Shown here: positions 6,732 to 12,430 of the stretch, piece after piece
How the letters are laid out: the number at the start of each line of letters is the position of its first letter
How positions within the stretch are numbered: the first letter of the stretch is position 1
Source: Chloroflexota bacterium
GTDB taxonomy: Bacteria; Chloroflexota; Limnocylindria; Limnocylindrales; CSP1-4
Length of the DNA: 12,909 bases
Assembly (NCBI GenBank): GCA_016200675.1
Contig: JACQEH010000180.1
Coordinates: forward strand, 1 to 12,909
Direction of reading: 5' to 3'
Notes under the pieces: generated by a model
Told to the model about the DNA's origin: nothing
The model's input: only the letters and a program-made list of their open reading frames with translations
Database searches by the model: none
Program-made: the position numbers and the translations under genes

Positions 6732-8134
6732 TATCCCTCGCGGCGGGCCATCACGGCCGCGAACCGATCCACCCAGCCGGTCGCGCCGCCTCGGGCCACG
6801 GCCCGGACGGGGATGCCGGCTGCGTCCAGGAGGCTCGCCGCGATCGCGGCCCGGCTGCCGCCCTTGCAGATGACGGTGAGCTCGTGGTCGCGCGGCAGCG
6901 CGGCGAGCTGCCCGGGCAGGTCCGCGACGAAGATCGTCCGGGATCCCGGGATGGTGCCGTCGGCTCGCCACTCGCCGGCCTGTCGCACGTCGAGGATGTC
7001 GGGGCGCCCGCCCGCCTCGACCTCCGCGAGGAGGGACTCGACGGCCAGCGTCGGGTGGCTTCGAACCGGCCGGCCGCTGCTCGCCCACCCGTCGACGCCG
7101 CCGTCCAGGAAGCCCTCCACGTGCTCGTAGCCGACCCGGAGGAGCTCCGTCGCGGCCTCGACCGCCGCCTCGACGGCAGGCTCCGGGACGACCAGGGCGA
7201 TGGGCTCGTCGAACGGCACGAGCCAACCGACGTAGGCGGCGAAGGCGTCGTCCAGCTCGACGTTGAGGGCGCCGGGTACGTGTCCCGCTGCGAAGTCGAG
7301 TCGCGGGCGGGCATCGACGATGCGCACGCCTCGAATGGCGGCCAGCTCGACGTCGTCCGGCGTCAGCGCCCGCGGCCGAGGGGCGCCGCCCAGGACCCGC
7401 GGACCGGCGCGATTGAGGGGGGCCATCCGGGCGTAGTAGTCGGGGTAGCGGCCGAGCCCGGCGAGGAGCGTCTCCGCGAAGGCCCCGCCGTCGATCGCCC
7501 GGAGGACCGGGTTGCCGAACAGTTCCGCACCGATCGAGGTGGAGGCGGCCCCCGAAGCCGGCCCGGCGCTGCAGAAGCTGCCCGCACCGTGGGTCGGCAG
7601 GATCCGGGTCGCCGCCGGGAGAGCCGCAAGACGCCTCAGGGACGCGGCCTGGAGCTCGGTCAGCTCGTCCGTTCGCTCCGGGCCCAGGAGATCGGTCCGT
7701 CCGGCCGTGCCGACGAGCAGAGAGCCGCCGCTGAAGACGGCGGCGGGCGGGGCGTCGGCGGCGTCGTCGACGGGCCGGACCAGCCAGGCGAGGTGCTCCG
7801 GGGTGTGGCCCGGGGTGGCCATCGCCGTGAGGCGCACGGCGCCGAAGGTGACATCCGAGCCTTCCTCGGCTCCCCGATGCACGAATGCGTAGCCGCCACG
7901 GGCGGGGGCGACGATCGTGGCCCCGGTTGCGGCCCGGACCTCCAGGGCGCCGGACAGGTAGTCGTTGTGGACGTGGGTCTCGACGACGTGGGTGACGCGC
8001 CAGCCGCGCGCCTCCGCGACGGCAAGGAACCGCCAGGCGTCCCGCTGGGGGTCGACGATCGCGGCCTCGCCCTCGCTCGCCACGAGGTACGAGGAGTCGC
8101 CGAGGCCGGGTGTCGAGAACAGCTCGATGTCCAT
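6731..8134 (-). CDS. Metallo-beta-lactamase fold protein with two rhodanese domains (persulfide dioxygenase/sulfurtransferase-like)
   Basis: This 467-aa protein combines an N-terminal ETHE1-like metallo-beta-lactamase domain (1-~245) with two rhodanese domains (~255-355 and ~360-465), the layout of CstB/BaCyrB-type enzymes that oxidise persulfides and move sulfane sulfur. Seen: THVHNDYLSG (53-62), TPGHTPEH (107-114), SGGSLLVGTAGRTDL (135-149) and LPTHGAGSF (179-187). The first rhodanese lacks a Cys in its active-site loop (LVVPEPAVEAA, 314-324), so it is a pseudo-rhodanese. The second has CKGGSR with Cys423. Two positions that bind metal or shape the site in ETHE1 differ: Tyr59 replaces the His after HxHxD, and Gly137 replaces the usual Asp of the GD motif. 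The ATG at 8134 starts the conserved MDIELF. It diverges from the F420-type oxidoreductase across 92 nt and is probably cytoplasmic. Confidence 0.88.
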   Translation of the reverse strand: MDIELFSTPGLGDSSYLVASEGEAAIVDPQRDAWRFLAVAEARGWRVTHVVETHVHNDYLSGALEVRAATGATIVAPARGGYAFVHRGAEEGSDVTFGAVRLTAMATPGHTPEHLAWLVRPVDDAADAPPAAVFSGGSLLVGTAGRTDLLGPERTDELTELQAASLRRLAALPAATRILPTHGAGSFCSAGPASGAASTSIGAELFGNPVLRAIDGGAFAETLLAGLGRYPDYYARMAPLNRAGPRVLGGAPRPRALTPDDVELAAIRGVRIVDARPRLDFAAGHVPGALNVELDDAFAAYVGWLVPFDEPIALVVPEPAVEAAVEAATELLRVGYEHVEGFLDGGVDGWASSGRPVRSHPTLAVESLLAEVEAGGRPDILDVRQAGEWRADGTIPGSRTIFVADLPGQLAALPRDHELTVICKGGSRAAIAASLLDAAGIPVRAVARGGATGWVDRFAAVMARREG

Positions 8135-8152
8135 GTGCCGCCATCGTGGCAC
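8135..8152. promoter_or_regulatory. Inverted repeat in the divergent promoter region
   Basis: GTGCC (8135-8139) and GGCAC (8148-8152) form a 5-bp inverted repeat abutting the MBL-rhodanese start codon. It overlaps a possible minus-strand -10 (CACGAT, 8143-8148) that ends 8 nt before the ATG. It could be an operator, but the arms are short. Confidence 0.2.
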
Positions 8153-8213
8153 GAAGCCGGATGAGGGATCATGCGCAGGACGGTCCCGCGGCGCGGGCAC
8201 CGGCACAGCGCCC

Positions 8214-8219
8214 AGGAGG
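8214..8219 (+). promoter_or_regulatory. Strong Shine-Dalgarno of the F420-type oxidoreductase gene
   Basis: A perfect AGGAGG sits 7 nt before the ATG at 8227 and decides the start. It is the clearest ribosome binding site in the window and contrasts with the neighbouring genes, which look leaderless or coupled. Confidence 0.85.
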
Positions 8220-8226
8220 CCAGCCC

Positions 8227-9216
8227 ATGGCGAAGATCGGCTACGCGGCGATGCTCGAGCAGTTCCACCCCACGGACCTCCTCGACTGGTGCGCCCAGGC
8301 CGAGGCCGCCGGCTTCTCCGCGGGCTTCATGGTCAGCGAGCACTTCCATCCCTGGACGCCGGCCCAGGGCAACGCCGCGTTCGCCTGGTCGTTCATGGGC
8401 GCCCTCGGGACGAGGACCTCGCTGCCCTTCGGGACGGCGGTGACCTGTCCCGGCTTCCGCTACCACCCGGCCGTCATCGCCCACGCGGCGGCGACCCTGG
8501 GAGCCATGTTCCCGGGCCGCTTCTACCTGGGGCTGGGCGCGGGCGAGGCGCTCAACGAGCATGTGGTCGGCTCGAACTGGCCCGAGATCGGCGTCCGCAG
8601 CGCGATGATGTTCGAGGCGATCGAGATCATCAACAAGCTCTTCACGGGGGCCGTCGTCCGCCACCGGGGCGAGCACTTCACGGTCGAGAGCGCCAAGCTC
8701 TACACGCGTCCCGAGCAGCCCGTCCCGATCTACGTCGCCACGGCCGGACCGATCAACGCGAAGAAGACCGGCAAATTCGCCGACGGGATCATCACGGTCG
8801 GGGCGGCCGACGAGAAGATTGCCGGGCTCTGGGCCAGCTACGAGGAAGGCGCCCGCGAAGCCGGGAAGGACCCTTCGGCGTCGCCCAAGCTCCTCCAGAT
8901 CCATGTGTCCTGGGCGCGCACCGACGAGGCGGCGATCGAGCAGGCCGTCCGGGAATGGCCCAACGGCGGGATGGCCTTCCCGAAGCAGGACATCAAGAAC
9001 CCCGAGGATTTCGCCGCGATGGCGAAGCTGGTGGGACCCGAGCACTTCAAGAACCGGGTCCTGATGACGTCGGACCTCGGCAGGCACGTCGAGCACATCC
9101 AGCACTACCTCGACATGGGCTTCGACGAGGTCCACCTCCACAACGTCGGGCGCAACCAGGCCGAGTTCCTGGATGTCTTCGGCCGCGAGGTCCTGCCGCA
9201 CCTGAAGCTGGACTGA
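8227..9216 (+). CDS. F420-dependent LLM-class oxidoreductase, glucose-6-phosphate dehydrogenase (FGD)-like family
   Basis: This 329-aa protein is a luciferase-like (LLM) TIM-barrel oxidoreductase that would use coenzyme F420 for hydride transfer in the cytoplasm. It matches the FGD-like family: SEHFHPW (37-43; His39 and Trp43), FRYHPAVIAHAAATL (77-91), YLGLGAGEALNEHVVG (100-115; Glu107) and IYVATAGP (168-175). Aligned by eye to mycobacterial FGD1, its active-site His40, Trp44 and Glu109 are kept, and the phosphate-binding Lys198, Lys259 and Arg283 correspond to Lys179, Lys253 and Arg277. That supports a sugar-phosphate or similar substrate, but this family also contains members with other substrates, so no gene symbol is given. 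The start is set by AGGAGG 7 nt upstream. It is transcribed divergently from the MBL-rhodanese gene and followed by repeat-rich DNA. Confidence 0.92.
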   Translation: MAKIGYAAMLEQFHPTDLLDWCAQAEAAGFSAGFMVSEHFHPWTPAQGNAAFAWSFMGALGTRTSLPFGTAVTCPGFRYHPAVIAHAAATLGAMFPGRFYLGLGAGEALNEHVVGSNWPEIGVRSAMMFEAIEIINKLFTGAVVRHRGEHFTVESAKLYTRPEQPVPIYVATAGPINAKKTGKFADGIITVGAADEKIAGLWASYEEGAREAGKDPSASPKLLQIHVSWARTDEAAIEQAVREWPNGGMAFPKQDIKNPEDFAAMAKLVGPEHFKNRVLMTSDLGRHVEHIQHYLDMGFDEVHLHNVGRNQAEFLDVFGREVLPHLKLD

Positions 9217-9223
9217 GCGAGGC

Positions 9224-9268
9224 GCGGCCGGCGCGGCGGCCGCGGCCGGCGCGGCCGGTGCGGCCGGC
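9224..9268. repeat. Five tandem 9-bp repeats (GCGGCCGGC type)
   Basis: Five head-to-tail units lie 8 nt after the oxidoreductase stop codon: GCGGCCGGC, GCGGCGGCC, GCGGCCGGC, GCGGCCGGT and GCGGCCGGC. The DNA is nearly pure G+C and highly self-complementary, so it could form strong RNA structure at the 3' end of that transcript. It is otherwise a minisatellite-like tract. Confidence 0.85.
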
Positions 9269-9296
9269 GCCGCGGGACCCACCGTCCCCGCCCCTT

Positions 9297-9455
9297 ACTC
9301 ACAGAGTGAGTGGTAGTGGGAGCGGCCGAAGGTCGCGGCGGGTGAAGCAGATTGATTCACGCCTCGCACGCTCGGATCGGGATGACCGGCTTTGTGAGCG
9401 TCGTCGGGCGTCCGCCCACCACTCACCCGCGTGGTAGGAGGGAGCCGCGGTCGCG
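9297..9455. repeat. Pair of diverged ~40-bp direct repeats, each with a small hairpin
   Basis: Copy A (~9297-9337) and copy B (~9421-9455) share the order ACTCAC, then GTGGTAG, then (G/A)GGGAGC, then a run ending TCGCG, with small indels. Copy A contains the perfect hairpin ACTCAC-AGA-GTGAGT (9297-9311). Copy B overlaps ACCAC (9418-9422) paired with GTGGT (9431-9435). About 85 bp lie between them, including GTGAA...TTCAC. This stretch (9217-9570) holds no gene I can support. It could be a degenerate small mobile element or REP-like repeat. Confidence 0.45.
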
Positions 9456-9493
9456 CCACACGCCGTCGCGCCACACGCCGTCTCGCCTCACCC
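9451..9493. repeat. 15-bp tandem repeat, two perfect copies plus a degenerate third
   Basis: TCGCGCCACACGCCG occurs at 9451-9465 and again at 9466-9480 without a mismatch. The next bases (TCTCGCCTCACCC, 9481-9493) resemble a decayed third unit. It lies in non-coding DNA just upstream of the nitrilase remnant. Confidence 0.8.
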
Positions 9494-9570
9494 TTGGCGC
9501 CGCACGGGCTCCGCGCCGCTGCTCGGTGGTGCGCGCGCCGAAACGGTGCGCCGAACAGAACGGAGACTCC

Positions 9571-9955
9571 GGCGCCACTCGAGGCGCCCAGGTCATCCTC
9601 CAGCCCAGCCTGACCACGACCTCCGACCGCCCGCAGGAGCCGGTCCTCGCCTGGGCCAACGCCATCGTCAACCAGGTCTTCTTGGTCAACGTCAACCCCG
9701 GGTCGCCCGGGCTCGGCGGCAGCCTCATCGCGGACTCCGAGGGCCACGAACTCCAGATCGCGGGCCAGGGCGACGCCTACCTCACCGAGGTCTTCGAGCT
9801 CGACGCGGTGCGCCGCGACCGGGAGCACGGCACGGTCGGCATGAGCCGGATGTGGGCTCAGCTCGCGGGTCCAGGCCGGCGACGTGGACCTGCCGCTCTA
9901 CGGCGGGTCCTTCGCGGCCGCCGCGACCCCGCCGAAGCGGTTCTCGGGAGGCTGA
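9571..9955 (+). pseudogene. C-terminal remnant of a nitrilase-superfamily (carbon-nitrogen hydrolase) gene, frameshifted
   Basis: From 9571 frame 1 reads GAQVILQPSLTTTSDRPQEP, then LAWANAIVNQVFLVNVNPGS, then GLGGSLIADSEGHELQIAGQGD, YLTEVFELDAVRR and GTVGMSRMWAQL. This is the usual order of the C-terminal half of a carbon-nitrogen hydrolase. Near 9862-9871 the homology jumps to frame 2 (VQAGDVDLPLYGGSF...) and stops at TGA 9953-9955. The N-terminal half, which carries the catalytic Glu, Lys and Cys of this superfamily, is missing: upstream is repeat-rich, non-homologous DNA. With 5' truncation and an internal frameshift it cannot make an active enzyme. An open frame from 9352 to 10080 exists through it but does not follow the homology. 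The relic nature is well supported; the original substrate is unknown. Confidence 0.82.
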
Positions 9956-10179
9956 GCCCGGGACGGGGGTCCGCCCCACCGCCTACGTCCATGGCCGGTG
10001 CTATCCAAAGGAACAGGCGTCCAGGCGGGTCGTGTCGATGGAATCCATCCCGGTCCACGCTTGGGTCGGGACATGAGTGACGTCCGGACTCGTCGGACGG
10101 CTGGCTACCACCGGCTGTAGGCGTACCTGACGAGTGGGCGGTGCTCCTCCGACTCCGGCACCCTTCGGAAGCGCTTCTT
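9956..10179. other. Non-coding spacer after the nitrilase remnant
   Basis: I see no supportable gene in these 224 bases on either strand. There is a small hairpin GATGG-AAT-CCATC near 10037 and a better one at 10081-10099. GC looks slightly lower than in the flanking genes. It may be further decayed gene sequence of the same age as the nitrilase relic. Confidence 0.5.
10081..10099 (-). terminator. Hairpin downstream of the glycosyltransferase gene (possible terminator)
   Basis: CGTCCG (10081-10086) and CGGACG (10094-10099) are a perfect 6-bp inverted repeat with a 7-nt loop, about 80 nt past the glycosyltransferase stop at 10180. No T-run follows in the minus direction, so it could equally be incidental. 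Confidence 0.25.
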
Positions 10180-10869
10180 CTAGACCGGCCCGCCGCGGGC
10201 GATGCGTCGCGCCCGCCGGGCGACGGCCAGGAAGTCGCGCAGGTGATGGAGGGGTCGGATGTGGCTCCGCTCGTCGCCGTAGATCGTCGAGATCGGAACC
10301 CAGCGGATCGGCCAGCCCTCGCGGAGGCAGACTGCGATCATCTCGACCTCGAACGCGAATCCATCATCCCGGCTCTCGAGCATGGCGGCCATGAGGCGCC
10401 GGCCGATCAGCCGGTAGCCGGACTGGTTGTCCGGGATCCAGCGGCCCACGGCCGCCGAGAGCGCCACCGTCCCGGCGATGTTCGAGAGGCGCCGGACGAT
10501 CGGCATCCGCCCGAAGTCGCGCCGGCCGATGACGAGCTCGCCCGGCTGCGCGCCCTCCGCCGCCAGGAAGCGGGGCAGCTCGGCCGGGTCATGCTGGCCG
10601 TCGCCGTCGAGCGTCACCACGGCCAGAATGCCGTCGGCCATCGCCCGGGCGAAGCCGGCCCGGAGCGCCGCGCCCTTGCCCTGGTTCGGCTCCTGGCGGA
10701 GGACCAGCGCCCCGGCCGCGTCGGCCTCCGCCGAGGTCGCGTCGGTCGACCCGTCGTCGACGACGAGCACGGGAAGATGCGCAACGGTGGCCCGGACCAC
10801 GGCCCCGATCCGGGGCGCCTCGTCATGGGCCGGGATCAGGGCGATGACCTGGACGGCGGCGGGATCCAT
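10180..10869 (-). CDS. Family 2 glycosyltransferase, DPM1/dolichyl-phosphate mannosyltransferase-like
   Basis: This 229-aa GT-A fold glycosyltransferase would move a sugar from a nucleotide donor to a lipid carrier or similar acceptor at the inner face of the membrane. Seen: VIALIPAHDEAPRIGAVV (8-25), the nucleotide-binding VVDDGSTDAT (35-44), NQGKGAALRAGF (62-73), the DxD-type TLDGDGQHDP (86-95), IPDNQSGYRLIGRRL (145-159) and GFAFEVEMI (170-178). The YGDERSHIRPLHHLRDFL segment (197-214) is typical of the polyprenyl-phosphate mannosyl/glucosyltransferase branch. The length fits a single catalytic domain with no C-terminal membrane helices. The ATG at 10869 lies 3 nt after the cyclase stop, so the two genes form one transcription unit. 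Acceptor and sugar cannot be read from the sequence. Confidence 0.9.
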   Translation of the reverse strand: MDPAAVQVIALIPAHDEAPRIGAVVRATVAHLPVLVVDDGSTDATSAEADAAGALVLRQEPNQGKGAALRAGFARAMADGILAVVTLDGDGQHDPAELPRFLAAEGAQPGELVIGRRDFGRMPIVRRLSNIAGTVALSAAVGRWIPDNQSGYRLIGRRLMAAMLESRDDGFAFEVEMIAVCLREGWPIRWVPISTIYGDERSHIRPLHHLRDFLAVARRARRIARGGPV

Positions 10870-10872
10870 CGC

Positions 10873-12234
10873 TCAGGGGCCCGCGATGCCGGCAGTCACG
10901 CTCGAGGCCAGACCGTCGATCGGCGGCCCCAGGAACCAGGTCGGGATGGTGCCCTTGCCCTTGACCTCGACGAGGCCGCGCGCCTCGGTCTCGAACCGGC
11001 CCCGCACCCGGGCCTCGACGGCTGCGGTGACCTGGACGCGCCCGGGCACGCCCGTCGATTCCATCCGCGAGGCGAGGTTCACGGTGTCGCCCCAGATGTC
11101 GTAGATGAACTTCTTCGTGCCGATGACGCCGGCCACCACCGGCCCGCAGTTGATCCCGACCCGGAAGAAGACGCCGAGCCGCCGGGCCGCAGCCAGCGAA
11201 CCCACGCGCTCGGCAAGGGCCGCGGCCATGCCGGCGACGCGAATGGTGTGATCGTCGCTGTCATCGGTGAGGCCGCCGACGACCATGTAGGCGTCGCCGA
11301 TCGTCTTGACCTTCTCGAGCCCGAACTGGTCGACGAGCTCGTCGAAGACCGTGAAGACCTCGTTCAGGACGAGCACCAGCTCCTCGGGCGCCATCCGGCT
11401 GGACATCTCGGTGAACCCGACGATGTCGGCGAAGAGCAGCGTTACGTCGTCGAACCGGTCGGCGATGACTCGCTCGCCGTTGCGGAGCCGGTCCGCGATC
11501 GGCTCCGGCAGGATGTTCAGGAGGAGTCGCTCATTCTCGCGATGGAGGCGGGCCATCTCGCGCTCGGCCGTGACATCCGTCCCGTAGACGTTGATGAACC
11601 CGAACTCCGGGACGTCGACGGGCAGCAGGGCATAGGTCCGCCGCTCCGTGGACACCTCCACGATCGAGCGGTCGGCGGCCTCGATGCGCTCGCGGATGCG
11701 CGCCCACAGGTCGTCCGCCAGGGTGCCGCCGACGCTGGAGCCGATCCCCGCGATGAGCTCGCTGCTGGCGGCATTGGCGTACACGATGCGGCCCTGCCAG
11801 TCGAGGCGGAAGACGGGGTTCGGGTTCTGGTCGGGGAACTTGACGATCGCCTTGCGGGCCGTGATGTCCGTCCCGTAGAGGTTGACGAAGCCGAGGTCGG
11901 GTACGTCGACGGCGAGGATCTCGAATGTCCCGTTGGCAACGCCGACCTCGAAGGGCTCGCCCGTCGCAAGCGCGCTCGAGATGAGCGCGAGCGAATCGGC
12001 CGGAACGGGCTTCCCCGCCTCGAGCAGGAGCGCCTCGAGGATCGGGCCGCTGGCCGGGTTGGCGTAGAGGAGTCGCCCGGCGGCCGTGACGCGCAGGACC
12101 GGATTGGGATTCTCGTCCGGGAAGCGACTGATGGCAGCGATGTCCTCGCCACTGAGATGTGGGACGGGCCGCGGCACGGGCCGCTTCGCCGAACGTGTCG
12201 CTGGACGAGATGGTGGCTGTCGGGACGAGGCCAT
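10873..12234 (-). CDS. Class III adenylate cyclase with two tandem PAS domains
   Basis: This 453-aa protein should make cAMP from ATP in the cytoplasm under control of two sensor domains. PAS 1 (~30-125) and PAS 2 (~128-223) are close internal duplicates: each opens with FPD(E/Q)NPNPV and closes with an LYGTDITAR/VYGTDVTAE-like end. A coiled linker EREMARLHRENERLLLNILP (223-242) leads to the cyclase domain (~255-440). Catalytic residues are present: metal Asp270 (LFADIVGFT) and Asp314 (KTIGDAYM), adenine-selective Lys310 and Asp379 (YDIWG), and Asn386/Arg390 (GDTVNLASRM). No membrane segment is visible. The ATG at 12234 is chosen because TACGAT lies 9 nt upstream; the frame runs on to 12459, but that extension is low-complexity and would overlap the divergent methyltransferase start. 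It is co-transcribed with the glycosyltransferase gene 3 nt downstream. Confidence 0.92.
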   Translation of the reverse strand: MASSRQPPSRPATRSAKRPVPRPVPHLSGEDIAAISRFPDENPNPVLRVTAAGRLLYANPASGPILEALLLEAGKPVPADSLALISSALATGEPFEVGVANGTFEILAVDVPDLGFVNLYGTDITARKAIVKFPDQNPNPVFRLDWQGRIVYANAASSELIAGIGSSVGGTLADDLWARIRERIEAADRSIVEVSTERRTYALLPVDVPEFGFINVYGTDVTAEREMARLHRENERLLLNILPEPIADRLRNGERVIADRFDDVTLLFADIVGFTEMSSRMAPEELVLVLNEVFTVFDELVDQFGLEKVKTIGDAYMVVGGLTDDSDDHTIRVAGMAAALAERVGSLAAARRLGVFFRVGINCGPVVAGVIGTKKFIYDIWGDTVNLASRMESTGVPGRVQVTAAVEARVRGRFETEARGLVEVKGKGTIPTWFLGPPIDGLASSVTAGIAGP

Positions 12235-12243
12235 GATGCCTAG

Positions 12244-12249
12244 ATCGTA
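12244..12249 (-). promoter_or_regulatory. Putative -10 hexamer of the cyclase-glycosyltransferase unit
   Basis: The minus strand reads TACGAT, a common TANNNT-type -10, ending 9 nt before the ATG at 12234. This would give a leader of only 2-3 nt. No -35 match is seen. Confidence 0.35.
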
Positions 12250-12378
12250 GCCGTCGCGCCGGCGGGACCGTTGCCGTTCCAGCGACGACATGATCGCCGG
12301 GGCTCCGGCGTCGCTGGGGGCATCGAAGATCGTGGCGATGGTCTGCGCGGGATCGCCTTTGGCGGATTCCTCTTCAGT

Positions 12379-12393
12379 CCGATTCCGAATCGG
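12379..12393. promoter_or_regulatory. 15-bp palindrome in the divergent promoter region (candidate operator)
   Basis: CCGATTC-C-GAATCGG is a perfect palindrome of 7-bp arms around a central C. It lies between the divergent cyclase and methyltransferase starts, 24 bp upstream of the methyltransferase's putative -10. Its symmetry and AT-richer core stand out in the GC-rich spacer and suit a dimeric repressor site, but no regulator is known. Confidence 0.4.
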
Positions 12394-12417
12394 CCCCCCA
12401 GCCGCCGCGGCGGCGAC

Positions 12418-12423
12418 TACCAT
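12418..12423 (+). promoter_or_regulatory. Putative -10 hexamer for leaderless start of the methyltransferase
   Basis: TACCAT ends 7 nt before the GTG start at 12431. The spacing matches the other leaderless-type starts in the window. No -35 element is visible. Confidence 0.4.
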
Positions 12424-12430
12424 CGGGTGA

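Noticed and set aside
9224..9493. CRISPR array
   Set aside because: The repeats are short (9 and 15 bp), adjacent without spacers, and no cas genes are present.
9352..10080. Intact 242-aa gene through the nitrilase remnant
   Set aside because: Only the middle part matches a family. The N-terminus translates tandem repeats, and the C-terminus leaves the homologous frame near 9865, so it is a pseudogene and not a gene.
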